In this document: one piece after another, positions 11,701 to 21,127 of the stretch | Numbering within the stretch: the first letter of the stretch is position 1 | How the letters are laid out: each line of letters opens with the position of its first letter | IMG/VR virus record: IMGVR_UViG_3300023184_000072 | Span: 22,305-86,304 of that record | Strand: one strand, 5' to 3' | DNA from: a virus | Length of the DNA stretch: 64,000 bases | Notes under the pieces: model-generated | What the model was told of the DNA's origin: nothing | The model's database searches: none | The model's input: the letters and a program-made list of their open reading frames with translations, nothing else | Translations under genes and position numbers: made by a program

Positions 11701-14700
11701 AGAAAACACTCTACTAAAGTTTAAAAGTTTATATCCTTCAATCTCATTACCTTCAATAGTCATTTTAGAATACTTATTCTTAAGAGGAGTGCTTAATGTA
11801 ATAGCACTTTCTTGATTGCTAGGTTCTCTTTCAATCACTGTAGAACATAAAAACTTAACTGCAGGAGCAGAATTCTTCTTAGTATCTAATGTGAATGGCT
11901 CAGCAGCATAATCATTTTTATTTGATTCTTCATTATTAATGCTTTGTACATCTTCATCATTAAAGTTGATACCTCTTGTACGCAATTGATCTCTTACTTC
12001 TTGTTTAAGATCTTCCCATGTTTTATCACTTAGTAATTGTCTTCTACCTTCTTCAATAAGCATATCCTCAATCTTACCAAACATTTCTGTTCCAGTAATT
12101 CTTTCAGGATTAAATAAAAGACTCTTATCTCCTTCTCTAAATAATATACCAGCAGCTCTTGCTGTCATATCCTGTACAAAGTTATTAGCTTGTTGTGCAG
12201 TTAGCTGAGATACTCTACTATATTCAGAGAATGGATTATTATTTACAAAGTTTTTAAATCCTTCTACGTCTTGCTTACCACCTAGTATGTGAATTTGTTC
12301 TGGCTCAAATACTATATATTCTGAATCATTTCCATAATAATCCTCTACAATAATACCATTTCCTGAACCTTCAAATTTTTTTCTTAAGTCTCTAGCATAA
12401 CTCTCAACTGATTTAGGAGTCTCTCCTTCTATAGTTAAATCGTCTATTAAATTATTATGACTTTCAAAATCTATACGTGTGCTTATTTTTGGTATATTAA
12501 TTAAGTATGAGTTTGCTTTATAAAAATTACCTTCATAATCCTCTCCATAATCCCTAGCATCTTTTTCGTTTTTAGCAAAAAAACCACCAAGATATGCAGA
12601 AATATTAGTTATAAATTTTTCTTTTCTTGTATTTGGTAATATTTTCTCACCAGAAGGATTAGCATGATAAACAATATCTTTAACTTGACTATCAGGAAAT
12701 ATAGAATCAATATATTGAGAATATTGTTGAGGTGTTCCTATATTAGTTAACTCTGGACTAGAGTCAAATATTTCTTGCACACCTTCTTTAACTACAGGAG
12801 TAGCTAATGTTCTTTCTTTAAACTTACCTGATTCAATTGCTTTAAAGAATTCTTCTTTCAAAGATGGTTTAACTACAAATGATTTAAAGAAATCCATTAT
12901 AGCTTTAAAGAATCTACGAACTTTTTCTCCTAATGATCTAGCAGGTAATTTACCTTTTCTAAACTCAGAGAAGTCATCCATTATTCTTTCTTCAGCTTGA
13001 AGATCTGTAGCATCTGCATAAGCAATCTTTTTACGAGAAGCTCTATCAGTAAATGTACCAGACTTAGATTTGAACTCATCTAGTAAAGCTCTTTGCTCTT
13101 CAGGAGATAACATACCTTTAAATATAGCATGGCCTATCTCATGATACTCTGTACCTCTTAATCCTCCACGAACAAACTTAGCTACACCATCTTCAAATGC
13201 ACCCCAAGCTTTTTCTCCATCATATGTATCAATAAGATTTTCTAACACTTCAAAAGGAATGTTAGGAACATTTTCTGCATGCCATTCTTTGAACAATTCT
13301 AATTCAGCCTCTGTCATTCTTTCATTCTCATCAAGCCCCACCTTTCTGAAATCACCACCTGGTTTTTTCTGAACAGGAACAACTGGTTTTTCTGTTGGAG
13401 TTTCTAAAGCAGCTTGTTCTGCATCATATTTAGCATTGATTTCATTAAATAAATTTATAAATTTAGTTGCTATTCCTTCATTGAATTGATGTATTCTATC
13501 TATTACAGAATAACTATTTGCTTTTAGTAAATCTAAACTTTGTTCAAAACTTATAGATGCAGCAGGACTTCCTTTTTTAAAATTAGTTAATTTGTCTTTT
13601 AATTCTTCTTGTCTTCTTTTTTCTATATCAGCTTTCTTATCATCTATATCAGAAACTTCTTCTACTACTTCTTCAGCTACAGGAGCTTCTTGTGCAGGAG
13701 CTGCTGCTTTTAACTTATCTAACTCTGCTGAAATTCTAAGAGCTAAATAATCTGTAATATATTTCTCTTCTTCTTCTAAAGGAATAGAAGCATCAAATCT
13801 ATTAGCTGCTTTTAGTGCTCCTTTAATCTTTTCAAATGTAGGTTTATCTGCAAAAAGTTTTGCAGTTGTTTCATTACTCTCTACCTCTACATTAAAGTTA
13901 CTATCAGCATCTTCTATTGCTGTAAACTGTACAGGACCAGCATCAATAATATATGGATTTGATGTTGTACCATCTATTACATATTCTCCTAATGTAGGAA
14001 CTTCCACACCAGCAGGTGCTTCTTCTTTAGCTTTTTGTACAGGTGTAATTATTTGTACATTAAAACTATCTGGTTCTGCTATTGTAGAATATCTTTGTTT
14101 AAAAGAATAAGGTCTTCCTGGAATAGGTTTAGCTATAGATGTAGACAAAGGAGTATCACCAGAAGGTCTAGCTTTACCACTAGGATATGTTTTAGCCAAT
14201 AAGAATGTTTGGTAGTTTGTCCATTTACTAGATGTAAACTGACCATCTTTATTAATGTACCACTCTTCAAATGGAGCTTGTGCAAAATCAGTTAATGTTT
14301 TATTATTAACGCTTATAAATGCTTTCTCAGTTAAGTGTTCTTTTATATCTGCTTCATGTTGAGCTATGTCTGATAAAGGATAACTCTTATTACCAAGTTT
14401 CAAACTCATTGATTCAATATCAATACGTATTTGATTAGGAGAAGTTGTATCATCTTTTGATTTCCAATATAATACATTCTGTAAGAATGTTGTAAACTGT
14501 CTATTTAAAGTTACTCTTTGTCCTGTGTTAGCTTGTTCTACAGCAGTGTTTGCAAGTCTTTTAATCACTTCATATGTACCAGCTGCTTCTCTATCATTAA
14601 ATGTTCTATTGTTTAAGAATGCAATAGTATCTCCATATTGTAATACAGGAACTCCAGGAGGTGTTTTTTGTATCTCACCTTTACTATTAACAATAGTTCC

Positions 14701-17700
14701 TGTTGTAGGAATAACAATTAAGTTTGCTTGGTTAGCAATAAGAGACTCATCAATTAATACATCACCAACATGGTTTTTTTCTTTAAGACCATTAGCATCT
14801 TTTAATTCAATAGGAATACCATTTGATACAGAAAATTCAAATGTAGGAAACTCTGTAGCTCCTGCATTGAATAATGTTTTTCTATATTCACCCCAAGCTT
14901 TTGAGTAAGCTTCAGCTTCAGCTTGTTGGTCTTTTCTATATCTAGGATCACCTGATCTATTAAGTAAAGATGTTGTACGCATTGTTTGGAATATAATCTT
15001 ATTAAGATCAGTTCCTGGTTCACCCACTTTACCAATTCTCTCACCATTTTTGTTTACAAAGAATAAACCATCTACATCTTGTTCTACAAATACTTGTGCA
15101 ACCCATCCAGAGTTAACATCATTAACTCCTTCAATAGAATCAATACTAGTAGAAGGATCTTTCTCATAAGACATCTGAACTATTCCATCAAGTTGTAATC
15201 CTTCAGCTTGTTTAGATGTAATTAATATAGATCTTAGTTTAGATCTATTAGGCATACCTGCAACATTGTTTAAAAACTCTCTTGAGTTTGTAATAAATGG
15301 AGCAACTGCTACTGTAGGATTATCTTCTTCTGATGCTGATGAACTAGAAAGAAATAATATTGAAGCATCTGGAAGACGTGATTCTTTAACATTCTCTGCT
15401 GCTTCTGAATTAACTGAAGCAATAGTTCCTGACTTATGTTCAAGTTCTGTTTGTTCTTTAGCTATGTCTTCTTTATTCTTTTGTAATTTCTCTTGGTCTG
15501 TCTCAAGTTTTTTATATCCTGTTAATCTTTTTGGATCAATATTTAATATATCTCCATTAACATCTTCCACCTTAACTGTACCATTTTCATTAACATTTAA
15601 AACTTTCACCTTAGATAAGTTAGTACTCTCATCAGTTAAGTCTTTAGCTTCTTCTTTAGCTTGTTCCTCAGTTTTATGAAAAGATATAGTTCCATCAGGA
15701 GCTGTCACTTGGTATCTACCATCAGCAATCTTTTTAATAGAAGCTTTCTTTGTAGCTCTCACTTCATAATCTCTACCTACTTCTAATTTTTCTTTTTGCT
15801 TATCTTTATTAACAAATGTAGGTTCAACTACATCTTTAGCATTTTCAGTTACAACTTCTTCTTTAGCAATATCTTCTGCTTGTTTGAAATATTTATTAAA
15901 TCCTTTTTCTGTAGCTAATTCATCAAATGCAACAGCAGCTTTTTTCTTATGTTCATTTAATTCATTTATACCAGCTCCATAATTATATAATTCTGTTGAA
16001 TTTTCAAGACCTACAACATCATCTTTTGTACCATCTTGATTGTTTAATTCAAAGTTTAATAATGAATGAAATGTTTTTAAATCTAATTGTCCATTATTTA
16101 AAGCTATTGTAATTTTTTCAGATGCTGTACGTAAAGCTTTAACTTGTTCTCTAGTAGCTTTTTTATCAGCAGGTGTAGTGTAATCAGTAATTGTATTCAT
16201 TAACTGATTAGCTTGCTCCTCATATGATTTAGATAGTTCTTGTAATGATTCTTTATTAGTAACATTAGCTAATGTACTATTAGTTACAAGAGGATTTACT
16301 GAAGATACTTTTTCTTGTATAGAATTAAGTCTTTCATTTACATCATCTTTTATTGTTCCATAATATGTAATGTCTTCTTTCCAATCTTCAAAAGTAGAAT
16401 GGTTAAAAGCTTCAAGAGATTCTTCACCTGGTTTTGGATCTACAATATATCTAAATGGATTTTTAAATGTATTGTTGACAGCATTAGTTGTTTCTTTTAT
16501 AGAATTAGCTTTGTTTATTAATGAGTCTACATACTCATTCACTGTATTCTTATTAGATGCATTGAAATCCATTCCAAAAGATTTTTGAAAATCTTCTTTA
16601 GTAAGATCTTTCAACATATTCAATTGTTCTATTGTAACATCATGCATCCCTGATGGAATACGTGATTGTACAAAATTAAAGAACATGTCATGTTTAAGAT
16701 TTTTATATTTAAATACATTTCCAGTTGCAGCAGCATCTTTCATTTCTTTTGCTATAGCTGAAGAACTTAATGTATTATCATATTTATTAGAAAGAATACC
16801 TGTCATTCCATATCTATTAAGAATGTTTATAGAAGAATTTAATCTTTTATCTTGACCGTTTCCTTTTTTATAATCATAAAATTGTTTAGCTCCTCCAGTT
16901 AATACAGCAGTAAGTCCACCAATAATCATATTATCAATACCTTCTGTTGTATTAAATTGTTGAGAAAGTCCATAAGTGGTTGAGCTCATTGCTTCACTTA
17001 ACCATTTACCATTCTCATAGTTTTTTTTATTATTTGGATCTTTATACTTTCTTGTATAATAATCATATGTTCCTTTCTCAGCAGCAAACTGTCCACCTTC
17101 TTGATATACACCTTCAGATAATACATCAGCTAATTTAGGTTTAACAAAATCCCAAACTTTATTACCAACACCTGTAACAGCTTTCTTTTCAAATGTATCA
17201 AGACTTCCTTCTTTAAGAGTTATTTTACCAGCTTCTTCAAGTTTTTTTGTAAGACTTCCTTGAATTCCTTTTTCTGCTGTTGTAAAAGATTTAAATAAGT
17301 TATCAAACTGTATAGCATTTGATACAGTTAAAAGAGCCATGTTAATACCAAATCTAGTATTCATTGCATTAGTAGCATAGTCTTCTATTTCTTTAGATGC
17401 TTCTGCTGTTAACTCTTCACCTGGATGATCTAATTCATATTGTTTTAATAATTCTTCTTTAACTTGTCTATATCCATCTCTACCTTCAACACCAGCTTCT
17501 GTCATAGAAGAACCTATAAGTCCTGCACCATATCTAAAACTATTTGTTAGTTTTGTATAAGCAGCTCCTTGTGCAAGTTTTTCAGCAGATAATAAACTTT
17601 TTCCAACAACACCAGCTTCATTAGCTATGTCTAGCACTTTATCTACTTCATTAGATCCAGCAAATATTTTGTTTAAATATAAAGCAGCTTTACCTATTTG

Positions 17701-18417
17701 TGCACCTATTAATGGAAGTTCTCCTATACCTTCTGTTATTGCTCCTATAGCAAGATCTTGTGCAGCTGCTCCTAACATAGCTCCTCCCATAAACCCAAGA
17801 TTTTTAATAACAGATTCTCCCCAGAAGTTTGCTGATCCAGCAAATCCAGGAATCATTGCTAAATGAGGATGTTCTTTTTCATATCTTGTGTAATAGTTTG
17901 GAAAAACATTTTCCATGTTTTTTATCCAATTATCTATACTACCTTCATATCCATTTGGATCTCCAGATAGTTTTGAAAAATCTGCATTCTTTGCAGCTAT
18001 ATAAGTATTAGGAACATTAGAAAGCGATTGTGCAAATGTACCTACAGCTGTTACTCCTGCTTTAACAAGACTATGTCCTAGTTGAGAGAAAGCATTTTGT
18101 TGTAATCCATATACATTCTCAAGATCTTTATCTCTTTGAAACAATGGATACTTTTGATTTTCAATTAACTCTCCTCTTGTAACTACACCCATAGGTGAAC
18201 TAAATGTAGGAGTTTTAATTGGAGCATTTGCAAGACTTGAAATTTCTTCAATACTGTTTCCTTTTCTACTAATTGTATTAGCTCCTAAATCTCCTCCAAT
18301 AACAGGATTAAGACTTACATCAACTTCTCTTGTAGCAAGAGATGTTAGATCTGGTCTTCTTGGTGCTTCACCTCTATTAGAAACATTATCTATAAGTTCA
18401 TTGTCAAAAATTGGCAT
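5749..18417 (-). CDS. Giant virion RNA polymerase / polyvalent protein (4,222 aa)
   Basis: This is the largest protein in the window. The metal-binding motif DFDID lies at residues 3338-3342 in the context TKAGSDFDIDKLNMYL. It matches the DxDxD signature of the crAss-like virion RNA polymerase, a distant relative of cellular beta-prime and QDE-1-like enzymes. Upstream is a zincin motif, HEIGH, at about 1759-1763. An ADP-ribosyltransferase-like region at about 1917-2050 carries YHAN, GGFFAKNEKDARDYG and EYIVFEPEQI, resembling the ART domains of polyvalent proteins. The N-terminus has Gly/Ala-rich hydrophobic stretches at about 205-255. The family is known to be packaged in the virion and to transcribe early phage genes after entry. 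Several functions in one chain suggest an injected protein, possibly processed by its own zincin. The RNAP call is strong; the ART call is tentative. Confidence 0.9.
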   Translation of the reverse strand: MPIFDNELIDNVSNRGEAPRRPDLTSLATREVDVSLNPVIGGDLGANTISRKGNSIEEISSLANAPIKTPTFSSPMGVVTRGELIENQKYPLFQRDKDLENVYGLQQNAFSQLGHSLVKAGVTAVGTFAQSLSNVPNTYIAAKNADFSKLSGDPNGYEGSIDNWIKNMENVFPNYYTRYEKEHPHLAMIPGFAGSANFWGESVIKNLGFMGGAMLGAAAQDLAIGAITEGIGELPLIGAQIGKAALYLNKIFAGSNEVDKVLDIANEAGVVGKSLLSAEKLAQGAAYTKLTNSFRYGAGLIGSSMTEAGVEGRDGYRQVKEELLKQYELDHPGEELTAEASKEIEDYATNAMNTRFGINMALLTVSNAIQFDNLFKSFTTAEKGIQGSLTKKLEEAGKITLKEGSLDTFEKKAVTGVGNKVWDFVKPKLADVLSEGVYQEGGQFAAEKGTYDYYTRKYKDPNNKKNYENGKWLSEAMSSTTYGLSQQFNTTEGIDNMIIGGLTAVLTGGAKQFYDYKKGNGQDKRLNSSINILNRYGMTGILSNKYDNTLSSSAIAKEMKDAAATGNVFKYKNLKHDMFFNFVQSRIPSGMHDVTIEQLNMLKDLTKEDFQKSFGMDFNASNKNTVNEYVDSLINKANSIKETTNAVNNTFKNPFRYIVDPKPGEESLEAFNHSTFEDWKEDITYYGTIKDDVNERLNSIQEKVSSVNPLVTNSTLANVTNKESLQELSKSYEEQANQLMNTITDYTTPADKKATREQVKALRTASEKITIALNNGQLDLKTFHSLLNFELNNQDGTKDDVVGLENSTELYNYGAGINELNEHKKKAAVAFDELATEKGFNKYFKQAEDIAKEEVVTENAKDVVEPTFVNKDKQKEKLEVGRDYEVRATKKASIKKIADGRYQVTAPDGTISFHKTEEQAKEEAKDLTDESTNLSKVKVLNVNENGTVKVEDVNGDILNIDPKRLTGYKKLETDQEKLQKNKEDIAKEQTELEHKSGTIASVNSEAAENVKESRLPDASILFLSSSSASEEDNPTVAVAPFITNSREFLNNVAGMPNRSKLRSILITSKQAEGLQLDGIVQMSYEKDPSTSIDSIEGVNDVNSGWVAQVFVEQDVDGLFFVNKNGERIGKVGEPGTDLNKIIFQTMRTTSLLNRSGDPRYRKDQQAEAEAYSKAWGEYRKTLFNAGATEFPTFEFSVSNGIPIELKDANGLKEKNHVGDVLIDESLIANQANLIVIPTTGTIVNSKGEIQKTPPGVPVLQYGDTIAFLNNRTFNDREAAGTYEVIKRLANTAVEQANTGQRVTLNRQFTTFLQNVLYWKSKDDTTSPNQIRIDIESMSLKLGNKSYPLSDIAQHEADIKEHLTEKAFISVNNKTLTDFAQAPFEEWYINKDGQFTSSKWTNYQTFLLAKTYPSGKARPSGDTPLSTSIAKPIPGRPYSFKQRYSTIAEPDSFNVQIITPVQKAKEEAPAGVEVPTLGEYVIDGTTSNPYIIDAGPVQFTAIEDADSNFNVEVESNETTAKLFADKPTFEKIKGALKAANRFDASIPLEEEEKYITDYLALRISAELDKLKAAAPAQEAPVAEEVVEEVSDIDDKKADIEKRRQEELKDKLTNFKKGSPAASISFEQSLDLLKANSYSVIDRIHQFNEGIATKFINLFNEINAKYDAEQAALETPTEKPVVPVQKKPGGDFRKVGLDENERMTEAELELFKEWHAENVPNIPFEVLENLIDTYDGEKAWGAFEDGVAKFVRGGLRGTEYHEIGHAIFKGMLSPEEQRALLDEFKSKSGTFTDRASRKKIAYADATDLQAEERIMDDFSEFRKGKLPARSLGEKVRRFFKAIMDFFKSFVVKPSLKEEFFKAIESGKFKERTLATPVVKEGVQEIFDSSPELTNIGTPQQYSQYIDSIFPDSQVKDIVYHANPSGEKILPNTRKEKFITNISAYLGGFFAKNEKDARDYGEDYEGNFYKANSYLINIPKISTRIDFESHNNLIDDLTIEGETPKSVESYARDLRKKFEGSGNGIIVEDYYGNDSEYIVFEPEQIHILGGKQDVEGFKNFVNNNPFSEYSRVSQLTAQQANNFVQDMTARAAGILFREGDKSLLFNPERITGTEMFGKIEDMLIEEGRRQLLSDKTWEDLKQEVRDQLRTRGINFNDEDVQSINNEESNKNDYAAEPFTLDTKKNSAPAVKFLCSTVIEREPSNQESAITLSTPLKNKYSKMTIEGNEIEGYKLLNFSRVFSTLLDKLSNTSSVGAFTNKLFNLAQDDSNYVSVFQKVGGKDKVVPFGEFNDNDWRLFVQFIQTFARQKPNALIQYKSADSVHTGAANLFTATQQTEKEWMTNIQTLAKGDGTIVKYINNKYVIDQDALKDMPIRKPKAMIAMLNAIGVTFDYDTYVKLKPSDKVGKNSFTDQVESIYGYFGSNNDLMSISGKTLDIGGPLSTLAELYNKVNNPSQESTYFGVEGQRIGAFSENNTPSVFENEFNESATIDQLKQSRPELNDVFSTGSQVLKKGGLFYDKDGNKIKDFKVSVIQGEENQDDDKGTSTSKLTIGDRFTMEINQNLNGKYYILIPADGSTEWMMNIGNNVSFDSIARNSYTDVNSIFKGYLMDDINLALDYTNREKLNNVGNLQKIEQLNKEFAALFTKKNKTEEDRKKLSDLAEEIDEIVNRPKQLRFFKDILAPKNLEAINEMIEDGRTLEEITAYVNDNISDINNSVKEFIDTMVVDTTNVLKANDKINPVGKDTYAYQDLDDNFLKAESLKKNSLSADDINHIITYANVNYIIANIEYHKILFGDPYQFAVKKGGALDETKRIKSFLSPRRTTFDSAEYNTYLNNNINNADGIKLTENDPGYHLHKSHTNTITVKDVITAGSLSAINSLYSKTNEADAVSWLMDTTHREIKLKNGQWDLQGPEEKWFQWEMAFTRQNLPGYEYTSEALRAHDVKLMETPRPKYTTEILKPIVSGNKFNKNNFDLILDKFSQVPIYYSMVKGTNLEKLYVQMKNQNIGYAIVESGRKVGAQELHSLYNGDGSFNTEAFSDESIVQVPWKAYGIQVETASSDNKSQTRGSQITKIASIDLFDNGIPTSPRAAEEYKRNTDILNAMHQNAYNELLNRLGIEDLGNGFVMKDGKSVSETLMREMMRREVSTNTKQTIKLNDENQFMIPFEASPSYVQIRSIVYSMIDKAIVSPKMNGGAHVQMPATMLESFTKGRSIVMKNKEGIWEKITKEKYETLTDEEKAGVMLTDESLKFYTKEQPYCEVLLPHWFKDKFKNKFKTDNELLKYLNGTEEGRSILSGIGFRIPTQALSSAEVFRVKGFLPQYMGATVVVPSEITTKAGSDFDIDKLNMYLKSVYVDRTGNIKLVRLQGDEQNTKDFYGKVFDDTLGVKQMKKADLIEALDIVVYGLEDPKGLLNIYGDYIKAKEEQYENPYEFRELIEKDLNKLTDKNLQAELRIEYVKDMYKKALENEYYDSLEKLITLPENFERLVSPVDDAGLKDAAGELDKLRGIDENKIPNRILNRNYMTNLRNSFLMGKRWVGVVAVNITNLSLRQKIQAYIDPAKFDGLSKEDQELLGDGSIVLKHNTTKVNGVDRISLGGTRTADGTNQLISNRLSGYATAVVDVAKDDFITRIIQSNLVIGTFMFLENIGAGEQSIYFLNQPIISEYLRIVNANNSSNLFYEDNINYAKSLFPSTQEEIDNANINVDGLKGNISKYAASKFNTKENGEQQAILKEFLKYAKMAEFNFDFTQATNYDTSRFGSGDMFARKELQTQKANDINIISSAKEILDNTFLGNQAKLLSASMQAMGAIFKLEQDNLRIITEDIMKTYAKNKYLSIDNFNKISNKAKMAFLDYIIQTKTGINSRTENLLVNAKTSVANRLEIAKQKYPDLQILKDLQVVPSERENGAKSVELRANIKDAYDEDLYTDMMRELRDYNADTKVLYRHLIALSILQGSYQSAISIKNIIPIEDYSTIVAPVVNSISSDETLKAFADGMFQRNNFNDALIMPRVTPFFKPKSVDYAAEILGLPSTTGYYSPSFPKIDSMNLQSIDRQVLVIGDKYNQKAMNSDYVAVPRVVKLKSGVRVDVLTGNTVTGANYAARKKKGDYSLNDVLGYKRVFLSTGEPLRILDKKGFPQSVYKLVNLYGDGNRATENYTDFRPSVIDNGTLKTTRELNDADIVSFYGGEIQEEVVSLPTEILTKSNTTDIVNALKENNIIDKNCKS

Positions 18418-18419
18418 AT

Positions 18420-21029
18420 CTATTGTTTTAATGTATAATTAACTGCATCCATCCCAATACCATTAATAGCATCTTGAATAGACTCTTCTCCTATATATCC
18501 TTGTTGGTTCACAACTGTGTTGTGCCATATCTTTCCATCAAATGCATATAATCTAATTTGGTAACTATCAGTTTTTCCTCCACGATTACTACTAGCTCCT
18601 TCAACATCATATCTTACATTTTTAGCTTGTGTTGTTCCATTTAATAAAGGAATATTATATCCTGTATATTGAGCTCCAATAGCATCTCCTCTTTTATTAA
18701 TATTTGTTGTTTTTCCTGGAGAAGCCATTATCATAGATTTAATTTGTGTAACAGGATTTGTTGCAGCATATCTAGGATAGTAAGCTTGAAAGGTTTGTGC
18801 ACTCATTGGTATAATCTGTCTTTCTGTACCTTTTTGAATAACTAGTTCTCCAGACCCATCATAGTTTTTAACTATCTGATAATCTAATACAGTTTTAGGA
18901 TCTTCTCTCCATTTTTGAACAGTGTCAGGATCATAATCTTTTGTTTTATTAAGATCTAATATACCAAGTTCTGGATTCATAGAATCAGAAATCAATGCAT
19001 CTGTATGTTGCATATCTACTTCATTCTTTTTATTTAATGATCCAGCCATTGTCATGTTCTCAGGCATGTGAGCATTTAAATATTTAGATTCAGCATCAAG
19101 TTTTCTTTTATTCATAGATGATGCAACGTTATCAAATTGAGAATGTATTACCTTTGCTCTATCAACTATTAATTTTTCACTATATGACATTGGTTGATTA
19201 TGAAAATATTTAACAAGTGCTCTAGCTACATTTTCATTTTTAGTTCCTTTAAATCTATTTATAAGATTATTTTCATTTAATGTAACTGCTGGAACAGCAC
19301 CTGGTCTAACTGAAACTCCTGTTGATTTAATTGAATTTTGATATTGTTTCATTACAGAGAATAAATCTTTTGAACTATACATCTCTTTACCATTCTTATC
19401 TACAACTCCTCCAAACTGTTTGAATGTTTTATCTAACTCAGCATCTATATTTGTTGTAAAACTTTTAGCACCTTTTAATAAATTATAATTATGTAGGTTG
19501 TCATGATCAAGTTGTCTTCTTTGTGTAAGGTAAACTCTTAAGTCATTATCTTTTAAATTAAGACTGCTTGGATCTTGATCATACTTAGAAGCAAGATCGT
19601 CTAATGTATCTTTTGTATATCCTTTGTTTGATCTAATAAATTCAGAATCCAATAAACTAATTTGATACTTATTTGAATTAATTTTATTATTTATATCAAC
19701 AACTGTTGTATTAGGAACATCTGTTTTTTGTGCACCTTCATGAGTAATAGGTTCTGCTCCTAATTTCTCTTTTTCCTTTTCTGCTCTTTCTAAAGCTTTA
19801 TCCTGTCTTTCAGTTTTCCATTTAAGAAGATCAAATGCATGATCTGCATTCCATTCATTAATTCTAGTGTTTTCTTTATTAACATCAAACTGAAACTTCT
19901 TTTTTTCCATAGCTGCTTGAGCATATGGATTATTCATAAGTTCTTCTGTATAGGATTCTGTTGATTTATCTTGAGCAAGATTAGTTAAATACTTTTGTGT
20001 ATAAACTTTAGTTTTATATTGTTCTACTACATCAGGATTATTTAATGCTTCTAAAGAAGCTTGTAATTCTTTTTCAGCAGCACCACTTTCTATTTTTGAA
20101 TTAATATCATTTAACTTAGCTTGTAGTAAAGCTTTATCAGCATCTGGTAATTTTGGACTTCTTAATGCAACATTTAATTCTGTTGCGTATTGTGTAATTT
20201 GTTTTTTCTGAAGTTCAAATGTATTAACTAAATCTTGTTTTATAGAATCTGCAGATTTGTTTCTATAGTGATAGTCAGCATCAATAGCTAATTGCTGTTG
20301 ATCATTTTCTGTTGTAGTATCATAAAATGTATTAAGGATAGTTTTAGCAGATTTACCTTTAGTAGTAATTCTTTTCATTGCATCATCATATTGTGCTACT
20401 CCTTTTGTAGGATCTAATGAAGCATTACCCTTAGCATCAAAATATAATGTCTTACCCTCAGAGTTTGTTTTATATGGTTGATCATAACTATATTCAATAG
20501 CTTCTACATCTTTTGCAACATCACCATATTTTTTTGAAAGGTCTGTGTATGGGACATATTTTCCTGTAAAACTAGCATTAAGATCTTTATTATTTACATA
20601 ACTACTAACTTGTTTATTTAAATAAAGTTCATTTTGTGGAGATGACTTTCCTTCTTTTCTAGCTGTTTCTAAAAGAGATTGTTCTTTTCTAACTTTAGCT
20701 GTAGAAGATACAGCATTTAAAATATGTTTATCTTTAGTAATTTGATTAGTCATTCCATTAACAGAATTAACAAGTTGGAAGTCTGAAAAATCTCCAGCTC
20801 CAACCCATCTTAAATCGTTACCAAGTTGATTAAGTTTAGATTGAAGATATTTTTGTTGAGTACCATTTGCAATATCTAATCCTGCAACATTATCAATATT
20901 TGATTGTATCTTTTCTATACCTTGTTCATACTTCTGTTGTTTGTCCATACCGACTTTCAACATAAGATCATTTGGGATCTCTGATACGTAAGGAGCAAAT
21001 TGTGGTATAGAATCAGTGAATGAGGCCAT
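18420..21029 (-). CDS. crAss-like cargo/virion protein (869 aa)
   Basis: The N-terminus (MASFTDSIPQFAPYV, then KVGMDKQQKYEQG and NVAGLDIANG) matches, from memory, a conserved crAss-like virion protein encoded just upstream of the RNA polymerase genes. The chain is highly charged, helical and rich in Lys, Asn and Gln. It has no membrane segment and no catalytic motif I can see. It ends 3 bases before the start of the 4,222-residue gene, so the two are likely co-translated. In this family the protein is thought to be stored in the capsid or tail barrel and ejected. Function beyond virion cargo is unknown. Confidence 0.75.
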   Translation of the reverse strand: MASFTDSIPQFAPYVSEIPNDLMLKVGMDKQQKYEQGIEKIQSNIDNVAGLDIANGTQQKYLQSKLNQLGNDLRWVGAGDFSDFQLVNSVNGMTNQITKDKHILNAVSSTAKVRKEQSLLETARKEGKSSPQNELYLNKQVSSYVNNKDLNASFTGKYVPYTDLSKKYGDVAKDVEAIEYSYDQPYKTNSEGKTLYFDAKGNASLDPTKGVAQYDDAMKRITTKGKSAKTILNTFYDTTTENDQQQLAIDADYHYRNKSADSIKQDLVNTFELQKKQITQYATELNVALRSPKLPDADKALLQAKLNDINSKIESGAAEKELQASLEALNNPDVVEQYKTKVYTQKYLTNLAQDKSTESYTEELMNNPYAQAAMEKKKFQFDVNKENTRINEWNADHAFDLLKWKTERQDKALERAEKEKEKLGAEPITHEGAQKTDVPNTTVVDINNKINSNKYQISLLDSEFIRSNKGYTKDTLDDLASKYDQDPSSLNLKDNDLRVYLTQRRQLDHDNLHNYNLLKGAKSFTTNIDAELDKTFKQFGGVVDKNGKEMYSSKDLFSVMKQYQNSIKSTGVSVRPGAVPAVTLNENNLINRFKGTKNENVARALVKYFHNQPMSYSEKLIVDRAKVIHSQFDNVASSMNKRKLDAESKYLNAHMPENMTMAGSLNKKNEVDMQHTDALISDSMNPELGILDLNKTKDYDPDTVQKWREDPKTVLDYQIVKNYDGSGELVIQKGTERQIIPMSAQTFQAYYPRYAATNPVTQIKSMIMASPGKTTNINKRGDAIGAQYTGYNIPLLNGTTQAKNVRYDVEGASSNRGGKTDSYQIRLYAFDGKIWHNTVVNQQGYIGEESIQDAINGIGMDAVNYTLKQ

Positions 21030-21127
21030 ATTCTTTTATTTTATTATGTACTATGTACATGTTAGCAAATTTAATGTAAATTATTATATATACAAACTTT
21101 TATAGTTAATTAAAATAACTAAGAAAG

